Below are positions 26,586 through 36,417 of a DNA stretch of 64,000 bases, in pieces. Below the pieces are notes generated by a model. That model was not told the origin of the DNA. It was given only the letters and a program-made list of their open reading frames with translations, and made no database searches. This stretch comes from DASYML01 sp036399835 (GTDB lineage: Bacteria > Acidobacteriota > Blastocatellia > Pyrinomonadales > Pyrinomonadaceae): the NCBI GenBank assembly GCA_036399835.1, contig DASWMI010000192.1:35305-99304 (forward strand), given 5' to 3'. The first letter of the stretch is position 1. Every line of letters starts with the position of its first letter. The translations under genes and the position numbers were made by a program.

Positions 26586-29304
26586 TAAAGAGCTTAACGC
26601 AATTTTAGACGACGTGACCGGCTCGATTCGCAGCGAGGCGATTGACTCGGAAATAGTCGAGGAAGCAGCCGGGCGCGTCTGGTCACGCATCAAGAGCGAC
26701 CCCGCCGTCATGCTCTCTTCAGAGCAGGCAGCGCAGGCTCTGCCCGCCGAGCACATCGAAAGCTGCTCGGATTTTCAGTCGCTCATCCCCGCTTATCTGA
26801 ACAAAGAATTATCGGAAGCGCGCACGCTCCTGCTTGAAGACCACACGCACGAGTGTATCCCCTGTCGCAGGGCGCTCAAGACTGCGCGCTCCGGTCGTCT
26901 GGCGACGGTCAGGCCGGTTGTGCCCGGCAGGATGAAGAAGTACAGCTTACAGCCGGTCTATCTGCGCTGGGGCATCGCTGCCGTTTTGGTCCTGGGCTTC
27001 GGGCTGCTCTCTTTCCCGCTGCTGCAATGGCTCAACCCGTTCGGCGGCTCTATGGAAGCCACTGTGCAGGCCGCCGAAGGCCAGGTCTATCGCGTTGATG
27101 ATACACAAAGCCACTCGGCAAAGACGGGCGACCGCATGCAGAAGGGCGAGAGCCTGCGCACAGCCAAAGATGCTCATGCTGTGGTACGTCTCGGCGACGG
27201 CTCGGCGATAGAGATGAAAGACCGCTCGGAATTTTCCGTAACCGGCACCGGCGACGACACGACCATACATCTTAATCGCGGCCAGCTCATCGTCCAGGCT
27301 GCCAAAAGAAAGAGCGGCCATCTCTATGTTGACACGGGCGATTCGCTCGTCTCCGTGACGGGCACGACCTTCTCCGTCAACAACGGCACAAAGGGCACGC
27401 GCGTCTCCGTCATCGAAGGCGAGGTGCATCTGGACCACGCTAACAAGCAGAGCGTGCTGCGCGCAGGCGAGCAGGGCGTGACGCATCCGAGCCTGGCCCA
27501 GGTTCCGGTCAGAGAAGAGATTGCCTGGAGCCGCGATGCCGCGCGTTACACGCAGACGCTGGCCGGGCTGGCCTCCTTGAATAAAGAGCTAAACAGCGTC
27601 CCGCGCCCTGGCGTGCGGACCTCCACGCGCCTGCTGGACCTCGTGCCCGAAGGCACCGTGCTCTATGCCGCGCTCCCGAACCTGAGCGAGACGCTCAACG
27701 AATCGCATCGCATCATGCAGGAACGCATACGCCAGAACCCCGCGCTGCGCCAGTGGTGGGAGAGAGAAAATTCCGAGAAGCGCGGGCCTGGCCTGGACCT
27801 GGTGATGGCTAAGGTGCGCGAATTCGGCGAGCGCCTCGGCGACGAGATTGCCGTCAGCGCCGGAATGGATGCGAGCGGCAAGCCCGTCGGCCCGCTCGTC
27901 CTCGCACGCGTCAAAGACCCGCAGGAGTTTCGCTCTTATCTTGAGCAGCAGGCCAAACTGCTCGGCGTCGCCGCCGGCAAAAATGGTCCAAGCCTGCGCT
28001 TTATAGACGATCCTTCGTCCACACTAGCGCAGCCCTCTACGGATAAAACGCATCCTGAGATTCTGGTCTGGATTCACGATGATATTCTGGCCGCCAGCCC
28101 CAACGCTCAGCAGTTGCAGCAGCTTTCTCAGAACATGCAGGCGTCCGGCGCCAACAGCTTTACTGCGACGCCCTTCTATTCGCGTATCGCGGAGATTTAC
28201 AGGGAGGGCGCAGGGTTGGTTGTCGCCGCAGACCTTGAGAAGATTATTGCTCAGACGACCAGTGAGCGGATGAAGGAGAAGGACGCTGACAAGCGCGAAG
28301 AGGCGCTCAAGCAGTTGGGCCTGCTGAGCATGAAGTATTTCGTGCTGGACCAGAAAGAGATTGAAGGCAAGACACAGAGCCGCGCCGTGCTCTCTTTCAC
28401 GGAATCGCAGCACGGCATCTCTTCATGGCTCGCCGCGCCTGGTCCAATGGGTTCGCTTGAGTATATCTCAAGGGATGCCAACGTGGTCGCTGGCTTTGTC
28501 GTCAAAGACCCTGTGGCGCTGGTTGACGACCTGCTCGGCGTGCTGCAAACGGCCTCGCCCAATCTCGTGGAAGACCTCAAGAAGCTTGAGACCGAGCACG
28601 GCCTTAACCTGCGCAACGACTTTGCCGCGCCGCTCGGCGGGGAATTCGCCTTCGCCATTGATGGTCCAATCCTGCCGACTCCCTCCTGGAAGCTGATCTT
28701 CGAGGTCAACGACCCGGCGCACTTGCAACAGGCTTTCGAGCACGTGGTTGATGAAGTGAACAAGCAGGCGGCCAAAGAGGGCAAGGCCGGTCTCCAATGG
28801 GAGAAGGCTGACATCGGTGGCCGCACGTTCTACACGCTCAAATCCACCGAGTTCGGTCTGCAAGTTAACTATGCTTTCGTCAACGGTTACATGGTGGCCG
28901 CGCCGACCCGTGCGCTTATCGAGCGTGCCATCAACTATCATGATTCGGGCGTCACGCTCCTGAACTCAAACAGGTTCACGGCGGGACTGCCCTCGGACGG
29001 CAATACCAACTTCTCGGCGCTCGTTTATCACAACCTCGCGCCGCTGGTCCAGCCCATTGCCGAGCGGATGGGTAATTCCGCCAACAGGCTGCCGGAAGAG
29101 CAGCAGCAAGCCTGGAAGGCGATTGCAGATTCTGCGCCGACGCTCGCTTACGCCTACGCGCAGGGCGACCGCGTCACCTTCGCGGCCAATACGGAAGGCG
29201 GGCCGTTCGGCCTCAGTCCGGCCACACTGCTCGGCATGCCCAGCTCATTCCAAATCCAGCACATCATGCAGGAGGGAATGCGCGGCGGGCCGGAACAGAA
29301 ATGA
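26575..29304 (+). CDS. Anti-sigma zinc finger, FecR and DUF3352-like fusion protein
   Basis: A 909-residue membrane protein. The cytosolic N terminus (1-125) includes an anti-sigma-type zinc-binding motif, HTHECIPCRRAL, near residue 100. One membrane helix follows (about 128-150). A periplasmic FecR domain (about 160-290) is marked by KTGDRMQKGESLRT, DGSAIEMKD and VTGTTFSVNNGTKGTRVSVIEGEV. The remaining ~600 residues resemble DUF3352-type secreted proteins (LLDLVPEGTVLYAALPNL; AFVNGYMVAAPTRALIERAI). It is translated from an ATG overlapping the sigma-factor stop, preceded by GGAG, so stoichiometric synthesis is likely. The expected role is to hold the ECF sigma factor until an envelope signal is sensed by the large exterior part. 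The fusion to a DUF3352-like domain is unusual. Confidence 0.85.
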   Translation: MKSNKELNAILDDVTGSIRSEAIDSEIVEEAAGRVWSRIKSDPAVMLSSEQAAQALPAEHIESCSDFQSLIPAYLNKELSEARTLLLEDHTHECIPCRRALKTARSGRLATVRPVVPGRMKKYSLQPVYLRWGIAAVLVLGFGLLSFPLLQWLNPFGGSMEATVQAAEGQVYRVDDTQSHSAKTGDRMQKGESLRTAKDAHAVVRLGDGSAIEMKDRSEFSVTGTGDDTTIHLNRGQLIVQAAKRKSGHLYVDTGDSLVSVTGTTFSVNNGTKGTRVSVIEGEVHLDHANKQSVLRAGEQGVTHPSLAQVPVREEIAWSRDAARYTQTLAGLASLNKELNSVPRPGVRTSTRLLDLVPEGTVLYAALPNLSETLNESHRIMQERIRQNPALRQWWERENSEKRGPGLDLVMAKVREFGERLGDEIAVSAGMDASGKPVGPLVLARVKDPQEFRSYLEQQAKLLGVAAGKNGPSLRFIDDPSSTLAQPSTDKTHPEILVWIHDDILAASPNAQQLQQLSQNMQASGANSFTATPFYSRIAEIYREGAGLVVAADLEKIIAQTTSERMKEKDADKREEALKQLGLLSMKYFVLDQKEIEGKTQSRAVLSFTESQHGISSWLAAPGPMGSLEYISRDANVVAGFVVKDPVALVDDLLGVLQTASPNLVEDLKKLETEHGLNLRNDFAAPLGGEFAFAIDGPILPTPSWKLIFEVNDPAHLQQAFEHVVDEVNKQAAKEGKAGLQWEKADIGGRTFYTLKSTEFGLQVNYAFVNGYMVAAPTRALIERAINYHDSGVTLLNSNRFTAGLPSDGNTNFSALVYHNLAPLVQPIAERMGNSANRLPEEQQQAWKAIADSAPTLAYAYAQGDRVTFAANTEGGPFGLSPATLLGMPSSFQIQHIMQEGMRGGPEQK

Positions 29305-29315
29305 GCTTGCCCTGT

Positions 29316-29349
29316 GCTGGCCTGTGTTAATTGAAGAGCACAGGCCAGC
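29316..29349 (+). terminator. Hairpin after the FecR gene
   Basis: An 11-bp perfect stem (GCTGGCCTGTG at 29316-29326 with its complement at 29339-29349) and a 12-nt loop start 12 bases after the stop. No U-tract follows, so it may act as an attenuator or RNA-end stabiliser instead of a full terminator. Confidence 0.45.
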
Positions 29350-29450
29350 CGGGCGCGGGCTGCTTCGAGCAGGGAATCAAGCTTTAACACGCGTGCAGCC
29401 GCAATGTCAGGCACGGCGGCTTCCCAATCATTAATAGAGGAGATGCAATC

Positions 29451-29855
29451 ATGCGAATCGCGCAGGTCGTCAAGCGTCAACAGAGCTTGCGAATAACGAG
29501 TCTCTTTTTACTTCTGCTGGCGACCGTGTTAGTTCAGGGTTGCCAACACAATGCCAGAGAGCTTTTGCTTAATCAAAGCGCCACGCGCTTAGGCTCGCAT
29601 AAGCTGTTGATACGGCCATCCAGCAATCTACATGAGAGTACGCATGCCGCGACGGAGATTGATAAGGCGGACGGAAAGCCTGTCTACCGTTTCACGGCAG
29701 GCCAGACGACGCTTGTCATCAAGAATGAAGTCCTCTCGGTCAACGGCAAAAGCTACGGCACTTTGAACGCGGGAGACTCCGTGACAGTTGACTACGGTCG
29801 CGTGCTGGTTAATGACAAAGAGGTTAAAGAGGCCGGGACGCTTGCGAGCAGGTAG
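29451..29855 (+). CDS. Small lipoprotein, first of a paralogous pair
   Basis: A 134-residue protein with a lipoprotein signal peptide: basic start, hydrophobic core and lipobox VQGC (Cys about residue 31), so it should be lipid-anchored in the envelope. The mature part is a small beta-rich domain with TRLGSHKLLI, then VIKNEVLSVNGKSYGTLNAG and DSVTVDYGRVLVN. The next gene has the same order of motifs (KVGSH, YNEVVSIDGKVLGRL, GDSVIVHEDGVTVN), so the two are diverged duplicates. No named family is recognised. AGAGGAGA precedes the start. Position behind an ECF/FecR module suggests a target or partner of that regulon, which is inference. Confidence 0.75.
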   Translation: MRIAQVVKRQQSLRITSLFLLLLATVLVQGCQHNARELLLNQSATRLGSHKLLIRPSSNLHESTHAATEIDKADGKPVYRFTAGQTTLVIKNEVLSVNGKSYGTLNAGDSVTVDYGRVLVNDKEVKEAGTLASR

Positions 29856-29933
29856 TTTCAAATCAGGCTGAATTCTGGTCCAGCCGGAGCGCTGCTCTGG
29901 ACAGCGCGAGACAACAGGCAAGGAGAATTTAAA

Positions 29934-30344
29934 ATGTTCTGGAGCCACACGATTCAAAACTCGAAAATCATCAAAGCCGCCATCATAGGCTTATCCCTCA
30001 GCTCGATACTTATCTTTCAGGGCTGCTACAAGCAGAGCCTGGCGACCAAAGTCGGGTCGCATCAGGTGAAGATCGAGCGCGAGAGCTTTGTCAAAAGATT
30101 CGGCGTGACGGAGAAGGACGGCAATACCATCTTTCAATACGAGGGCTATTGCAAGACCGGTCAATACATGAAGGTCATGATCTACAACGAAGTGGTCTCG
30201 ATTGACGGGAAAGTCTTGGGCCGCCTGCGCGAGGGTGATTCCGTCATCGTTCATGAAGACGGCGTGACCGTCAACTCTATGGACTACGGCGAGTCCGAAA
30301 AGTACCTCAAAGCGAACGGCGGGCAAACCACCGCCGCGCTTTAG
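29934..30344 (+). CDS. Small lipoprotein, second of a paralogous pair
   Basis: A 136-residue lipoprotein with lipobox FQGC (Cys about residue 31) after a clear signal sequence. The mature domain repeats the pattern of the preceding gene: KVGSHQVKI, a DGNTIFQYEG strand, NEVVSIDGKVLGRLREGDS, then DGVTVNSMDYGES. The two differ at most positions but align throughout without large gaps, which indicates an old duplication. A good ribosome site (AAGGAGAA) precedes ATG 29934. Its function is unknown. A hairpin at 30397-30421 closes the unit. Confidence 0.74.
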   Translation: MFWSHTIQNSKIIKAAIIGLSLSSILIFQGCYKQSLATKVGSHQVKIERESFVKRFGVTEKDGNTIFQYEGYCKTGQYMKVMIYNEVVSIDGKVLGRLREGDSVIVHEDGVTVNSMDYGESEKYLKANGGQTTAAL

Positions 30345-30396
30345 ATGAAATAACAAGGCCAAGGCTGACCGAGCTACTTTCACGCTCCGAAGCGCG

Positions 30397-30421
30397 AGGG
30401 GCAGGGGCTATCCCTGCCCTT
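30397..30421 (+). terminator. Candidate terminator hairpin
   Basis: A 10-bp stem with one G-U pair (30397-30406 with 30412-30421; GGGCAGGG core) and a 5-nt loop, followed by a short pyrimidine-rich stretch, 53 bases after the second lipoprotein gene. Confidence 0.5.
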
Positions 30422-30529
30422 CCAAATGTCTGACGATAACAATTCGGACATGCGCTTATCATCCTTCGGATTTGTTTTAGTCTTAAATTAATCGGGCGCA
30501 CATCAACGCCTGCCAGCGGAGAAATTGTC

Positions 30530-30746
30530 ATGCAGCATAGCTCAACATTTCAAACTGAGCCTTTTGCCGAGCGAGCGACGATGCTCAACGGGATAACTCT
30601 CATCGCTCTCGGACTCTCCATTTTCTTTCTGAACTTGTGGGATAATGCTTTCGTAAGAACTGGCGTCTGTTTTTTCTGGGGAGGGTACTTTCTGATTTCA
30701 CACGGACCCGCCCTGATCCGCACGATACGGAGTCTCGAAAAGTCTC

Positions 30747-30754
<8 letters not shown>
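30530..30754 (+). CDS. Small membrane protein at the head of the ABC operon
   Basis: A 74-residue protein with two predicted membrane segments (about residues 20-38 and 45-62; NGITLIALGLSIFFLNLW and TGVCFFWGGYFLIS). GGAGAAATTGTC precedes the ATG. Its stop overlaps the start of the first ABC ATPase gene by eight bases, so the two are translationally coupled and it is probably a subunit or accessory of the exporter. No family is recognised. Confidence 0.72.
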
Positions 30755-31734
<980 letters not shown>

Positions 31735-31748
<14 letters not shown>

Positions 31749-32655
31749 GCACACCTACAAACAGTATGAAGGCAGGCTGACGCCTGAATGGTCGCGCTTT
31801 CTGATTATTCCGCGCCACGCCTACAAGGATGTCTTTCGCTCGAAAATCTTCACGGGCCTCTTCGTGCTCTGCTTTATCTACCCGCTCGTGGCCGCGATCC
31901 TGATATATCTGCATCACAACACCAACGCCATCGCGCTCTTAAAGCTGGACGTGCGGGAGCTGCTGCCGATTGACGCTACTTTCTTTGAGACCTTCGTTGT
32001 CGTACAGGGAACGATAGGCTTTTTTCTCACGATGCTGGTTGGACCACCGCTGGTCTCGCGCGATTTAACGAACAACGCGCTCCCGCTCTATCTCTGCCGC
32101 CCCTTCTCAAGGACGGAATATGTGCTCGGCAAGATGTCTGTCGTGCTCATCCTGCTCTCTGCCATCACCTGGATGCCGGGCCTCCTGCTCTTTCTCTTTC
32201 AGGCTTATCTTGAGGGCGCGGGATGGCTCGCCGGTAATGTCTACATTGCGAGCGCCATCTTTCTCGGCAGTTGGATTTGGATACTGCTGCTGGCTTTGCT
32301 CTCTCAGGCCATCTCGGCGTGGGTCAAGTGGCGCATGGCGGCGAGCGCGTCTCTGCTCGCGCTCTTCTTTATCCCGTCTATCTTCGGCGAGATTGTCAAC
32401 AACATCTTTCTCACGCGCTGGGGCAACATCATCAGCCTGCGCGCCCTGATTGCCAACGTCTGGTCCGGTCTCTTCGGCACGTTTGTCCGCCGCACGGGCC
32501 GGATAGTGGATTACGACTTTAACAATGTGCGTCGAGAGGTGGTCCTGCTTGAGCCTCCGCTGTGGTGCGACTGGCTGATGCTCTTGATTATCTGCGGACT
32601 CTGCCTGTGGCTGCTCTCGCGCAAAGTCAGAGCTTACGAGGTGGTCCGCGGATGA
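31735..32655 (+). CDS. ABC-2 type permease subunit 1
   Basis: A 306-residue integral membrane protein with six predicted helices, including FTGLFVLCFIYPLVAAILIYL near residue 40 and a ABC-2-like pair around 110-170 (FFLTMLVGPPLVSRDLTNNALPLYLCRPF; the RDLTNNALPLYLCRP motif is typical of ABC-2 permeases). The start ATG 31735 lies within the end of the preceding ATPase gene, and its stop overlaps the next ATPase start (ATGA), so the operon is coupled throughout. The short polar N terminus, YEHTYKQYEGRLTP, resembles NosY/YbhS-type permeases. Confidence 0.88.
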
Positions 32656-33605
32656 GCGAACATACCCTGGCACAAATGATCGTCTTCGATGATGTCTCCA
32701 AGTTTTACGGGGAGATACTCGGCGTCAACCGCGTCAACCTGCAAATCGCTCCGGGCATCACGAGCCTGGTTGGTCCAAACGGCGCTGGCAAATCAACCAT
32801 CATGAATTTGATGACGGGACTCTTGCAGCCGACGCGCGGGCGTATCAATGTGCTCGGCACGCCGACCGACAGACCCGAAGAGCTTTTCCGCAAGGTCGGC
32901 TATTGCGGACAGTTCGATTCCTTTCCGAGAGGCATGACGGGACGCGACTTTATCAAATCATTTCTGCTGGTTTCGGGTTTTAAAAAGAGCGAGGCCGAAG
33001 AGTTGACGACGAAGGCGCTGGAGCGCGTCAACCTGCTCGAAGCGGCTGACAGGAAAGTTGCCGGTTACAGCAAGGGCATGCGCCAGCGCGCACGATTGGC
33101 CCAGTCCATCGCGCACCAGCCCGCCGTGCTGATTCTGGACGAGCCTTTGAACGGGCTTGACCCGATGGTCCGCGCCGAAACCATCGCGCTCTTTCGCCAA
33201 CTGGCCGCAGACGGTCTGCACCTGATTCTCTCAAGCCATATCCTGCATGAAGTGGATATGATGTCTGATAGCGTGGTGCTGCTCAATAACGGCTACGTCG
33301 TGGCCGAAGGGAATATTCACGGCGTGCGCGACGAGATGGAAGAGCACCCGATGCAGATTCTCATCCGCTGCGACCGCCCATCCGTTCTGGCCGCGCGTGT
33401 CTTCGAGCAGGATTCGGTCGTTGAGGCCAAGATGCACGAAGACCGCCGCGGGCTATTCGTCAAAACGCGCGACGCCGACCGCTTCTACCTGCTGCTGAAT
33501 CGCGTCGTCGCCGAAGACAAGCTTAATATAGAATCCATCGCTCCGGTGGATGACGATTTGAATGCCGTTTACCAGTACCTGATCGGATCGGAGGGAGGGC
33601 ATTGA
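32652..33605 (+). CDS. ABC exporter ATPase subunit 2
   Basis: A 317-residue ATPase. Walker A is SLVGPNGAGKST (about residues 38-49), the signature motif is YSKGMRQRARLAQSI, Walker B is VLILDEPLNGLDP (about 162-174), and SSHILHEVD holds the switch His. The C-terminal domain after about residue 220 resembles that of the first ATPase, suggesting a duplicated pair that may act as a heterodimer. ATG 32652 overlaps the preceding permease stop. Its own stop overlaps the next permease start. Confidence 0.93.
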   Translation: MSEHTLAQMIVFDDVSKFYGEILGVNRVNLQIAPGITSLVGPNGAGKSTIMNLMTGLLQPTRGRINVLGTPTDRPEELFRKVGYCGQFDSFPRGMTGRDFIKSFLLVSGFKKSEAEELTTKALERVNLLEAADRKVAGYSKGMRQRARLAQSIAHQPAVLILDEPLNGLDPMVRAETIALFRQLAADGLHLILSSHILHEVDMMSDSVVLLNNGYVVAEGNIHGVRDEMEEHPMQILIRCDRPSVLAARVFEQDSVVEAKMHEDRRGLFVKTRDADRFYLLLNRVVAEDKLNIESIAPVDDDLNAVYQYLIGSEGGH

Positions 33606-34534
33606 TGAGTTCAACTATTGAAGAGGTCGCGCCAGCCGAAAAGCGTGAAGGCGGTCTGCCCTGGTCTCTCTGGCTGCGGCAGGTGGGCGCGATCCTGCGT
33701 ATCGAATTGAAGAAGAACTTTTTCAGCAAGCGCGCAGTGCTTATCTACCTGCTGGCTCTGCTGCCCGTGCTCCTGATACTCGCGCTGGCAATCTTTCCGC
33801 CGAGAGACGAGCGGACGACACACACCAGGGACGCGCAGGGCCGCGTCTCTGAGCAGACTGTACGCTCATATCCGCTCAGCGATTTGAACACCGTGCAGGT
33901 CGTCTTCGCCAATGTCTACAACGGCCTCATCCTGCGCACTGTCATCTTTTTCGGCTGCGCCTGGATTTTTATGAATCTCTTTCGCGGCGAGATTGTGGAT
34001 AGAAGCCTGCATTATTACTTCCTCTCTTCGCTACGGCGTGAGGTACTGGTCGTCGGAAAATATTTTTCGGGATTGCTGACTTCCGCTTCGCTCTTCGGAC
34101 TGGTGACAATCGCTTCGCTGCTGCTTTTCTATTTTCCACATGCTTACAACGACAGCGCGCGTTTCTTTTCGAGCGGGCAGGGACTGGTCCAACTGCTGAC
34201 CTATGCGGGCATCACCGTGCTGGCCTGCATAGGCTACGGCGCATTTTTTCTGGTCGTCGGATTGTTCTTCCGCAACCCCATCCTGCCGGCCTTGATGCTC
34301 TACGGCTGGGAGTGGCTAAACTTCCTGTTGCCGCCCCTGCTCAAGAAAGTCAGCGTCATACATTACCTGCAATCGCTGACGCCCATCCCGCTCTCCGAAG
34401 GGCCGTTCGCCGTCGTCGCAGAGCCGACACGCGGCTGGATCGCTATTCCATCGCTGCTGATCATGACGGCCCTCGTGCTCGCGCTCGCGAGCCTGCGCAT
34501 ACGCCGTATGGAGATTAGATACGGCAGCGAATAA
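33605..34534 (+). CDS. ABC-2 type permease subunit 2
   Basis: A 309-residue membrane protein with six or so helices (for example AVLIYLLALLPVLLILALAIF near 43-63, FFGCAWIFMNLFRGEIVD near 117, and MLYGWEWLNFLLPPLL near 235). GEIVDRSLHYYFLSSLRRE in the middle is the ABC-2 permease motif. The start is ATG 33605, overlapping the ATPase stop by one base and preceded by GGAGGGAGGG. Together with the other three genes it forms a two-ATPase, two-permease exporter. The substrate cannot be inferred. Confidence 0.88.
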   Translation: MSSTIEEVAPAEKREGGLPWSLWLRQVGAILRIELKKNFFSKRAVLIYLLALLPVLLILALAIFPPRDERTTHTRDAQGRVSEQTVRSYPLSDLNTVQVVFANVYNGLILRTVIFFGCAWIFMNLFRGEIVDRSLHYYFLSSLRREVLVVGKYFSGLLTSASLFGLVTIASLLLFYFPHAYNDSARFFSSGQGLVQLLTYAGITVLACIGYGAFFLVVGLFFRNPILPALMLYGWEWLNFLLPPLLKKVSVIHYLQSLTPIPLSEGPFAVVAEPTRGWIAIPSLLIMTALVLALASLRIRRMEIRYGSE

Positions 34535-34615
34535 AACGGGCGGGCAATCAATGAGCGGCTGGCAAGCGAGGGCAAGTGAGTTGACAGATGAGAGCAAAGG
34601 GAGGGTGGACCAAAG

Positions 34616-34897
34616 ATGAGCGAGCAAAATAAAGAGCCTGGGCTTTCCGATGAGATGCGCTCTTTAATCGAAGAGAGCCGTTCCAACTCGGAAGCCTTTA
34701 CGATTATCGGGACCGAGCTCATCGAAATCAAAGCCATGCTGATGGCCCTGATTGATTTGCAGAAGTCCAGCCTCTTTGCCACAGGAGTCTCTGAGAGCGA
34801 GTTGGAGACGAACGTCCAGAACCTGATTGACGGCTATCGCAACAGATACCTCTCCGCTTTATCGAGCCGGATTAAGGATGCAGCGGACCAGCAATAA
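34616..34897 (+). CDS. Small soluble protein after the ABC operon
   Basis: A 93-residue acidic protein without membrane segments. It is mostly helical by composition (DEMRSLIEESRSNSEAFTI, ELIEIKAMLMALIDLQKSS), possibly forming a short coiled coil. GGGAGGG precedes the ATG, eight bases or so upstream. It lies 81 bases after the last permease. No family is recognised; the close spacing and strand suggest co-expression with the exporter. Confidence 0.68.
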   Translation: MSEQNKEPGLSDEMRSLIEESRSNSEAFTIIGTELIEIKAMLMALIDLQKSSLFATGVSESELETNVQNLIDGYRNRYLSALSSRIKDAADQQ

Positions 34898-35120
34898 AAG
34901 GCGGGCGTCTGTCAGGTTGGACCAAAATTTTAAACTTCAATCTGAAAAATCACGTGTGATGGATGAAGAAGGTTGACGGATTCGCGCCCGCTTATGTTGG
35001 CGAGCAGCCGTTTCATCCTCCTTGCGGGCCAGCCTGTCACAGCTTCGGGCCTGCTGGTCACATATTGATTGTCCACGGCGCGTCCCGCCTGCCTAATCAA
35101 ACATTGGCGTCAAAGCGAAG

Positions 35121-36284
35121 ATGAGCAAAGAGATTCCCGAATTTACAGAGACAGAGGCCAAGAGTACGCGGCTCTGGCAGCGCCGTTGGTTCCGTCTCCT
35201 GTTAATCTGGGCCATCTGGACTTTCGTCGGGCTAATCTTCACTTTTCAATTTTACTTCACCAACTATCGCTCGGAACGCCCCGTCCCGTTCTTAAATTCG
35301 CTTTATATTCAATTAAGCTGGGTCTATCTCTGGGCGCTGGCAACCCCTCTGGTGCTCTGGCTGGCCCGCCGCTTTCCCATCGAGCGGCAGAGCTGGCTGC
35401 GCCACACCGTCATACACGTCCTGACCAGCATCACTTTAAGCTGCATCGTGACGGCTCTCGTACACCTCCTGATTTATCTGAGGGTCGGCAGGGCACTCGG
35501 TAAGCCCTGGTCGTTCGACAGGATGACCAGATTTGTTGTCGAAAACTTTAGCGAAGGGCTGGGGGTTTACCTGCTCATCATCCTGGCAAGCTACGCCTTC
35601 AGCTATTACCAACGCTATCGCAAGGGGGAATTGCGCGCCTCGCAGCTTGAAGCGCAGCTTTCGCAGGCGCAGCTTCAAGCCCTTAAAATGCAGCTTCATC
35701 CACACTTTCTCTTCAACACCCTCCATTCAATCTCGGCTCTCCTCAACAAAGACACAGAAGCCGCACGCAAGATGATTACGCGCCTCGGCGATTTTCTACG
35801 GCTCACGCTTGAGAATTCCGGTATGCAGGAAGTCACGCTGGAAAAGGAGATGGAATTCCTCAAGTGCTATCTGGAGATTGAGCGGGTCCGGTTTCAGGAC
35901 CGCCTCAACACGCAGATAGACGTGGACGCACGCGCGCTCGACCTCGAAGTACCCAACCTCATTCTCCAACCTATCGTCGAAAACGCTCTCCGCCACGGAA
36001 TCGCGCCGCGTTCCACGCCCGGTCTGATAGAGATTCGCGCGGAACAACAAAATGGCACGCTTCGTATAAGGGTGCGAGACAACGGTCCGGGGCTTCCGGT
36101 GAATCGAAGTAATGGAACTCTATTCAAAAAAGGTCTGGGGCTGGCTAACACCCAGAGACGGCTCGACCGGCTCTACGGAGCAGCTCATCGCTTCGAGGTA
36201 GCCAACGCCCCGGAAGGTGGACTGGTCGTCACCTTGGAAATTCCATCAAAAAGACAGGCGGCCTCCCACACACCGGACCAGTAA
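35121..36284 (+). CDS. LytS/YehU-type membrane sensor histidine kinase
   Basis: A 387-residue sensor kinase. Four membrane helices fill about residues 25-165. The His_kinase domain follows: the phosphoacceptor is H193 in LHPHFLFNTLHSISALL. After this comes an ATP-binding HATPase domain with LILQPIVENALRHG (N box) and VRDNGPGLP / GLGLANTQRRLDRLYG (G boxes). The last ~10 residues are polar. The short RYRKGELRASQLEAQLSQAQ helix between membrane and phosphoacceptor is a coiled-coil linker. The next gene encodes a LytTR response regulator, its likely partner. The ligand for the four-helix sensor part is unknown. Confidence 0.92.
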   Translation: MSKEIPEFTETEAKSTRLWQRRWFRLLLIWAIWTFVGLIFTFQFYFTNYRSERPVPFLNSLYIQLSWVYLWALATPLVLWLARRFPIERQSWLRHTVIHVLTSITLSCIVTALVHLLIYLRVGRALGKPWSFDRMTRFVVENFSEGLGVYLLIILASYAFSYYQRYRKGELRASQLEAQLSQAQLQALKMQLHPHFLFNTLHSISALLNKDTEAARKMITRLGDFLRLTLENSGMQEVTLEKEMEFLKCYLEIERVRFQDRLNTQIDVDARALDLEVPNLILQPIVENALRHGIAPRSTPGLIEIRAEQQNGTLRIRVRDNGPGLPVNRSNGTLFKKGLGLANTQRRLDRLYGAAHRFEVANAPEGGLVVTLEIPSKRQAASHTPDQ

Positions 36285-36362
36285 TCAGCGGGTTTCGACG
36301 CGATAGTTAGCGTCCGCAGCAAAATAATTGTCACAGAACCGCGCCCTGCGGTGTCTTACGTG

Positions 36363-36378
36363 TTAGAGCTTGCTCTAA
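36363..36378. promoter_or_regulatory. Perfect dyad between kinase and regulator genes
   Basis: TTAGAGC (36363-36369), two T residues and GCTCTAA (36372-36378) form a perfect 7-bp dyad 40 bases before the LytTR gene. It could be an operator or autoregulatory site; nothing else supports this. Confidence 0.35.
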
Positions 36379-36417
36379 GGCGAGGGGTCGCATTATCAAA
36401 ATTAAGGGTAGAGCGTG

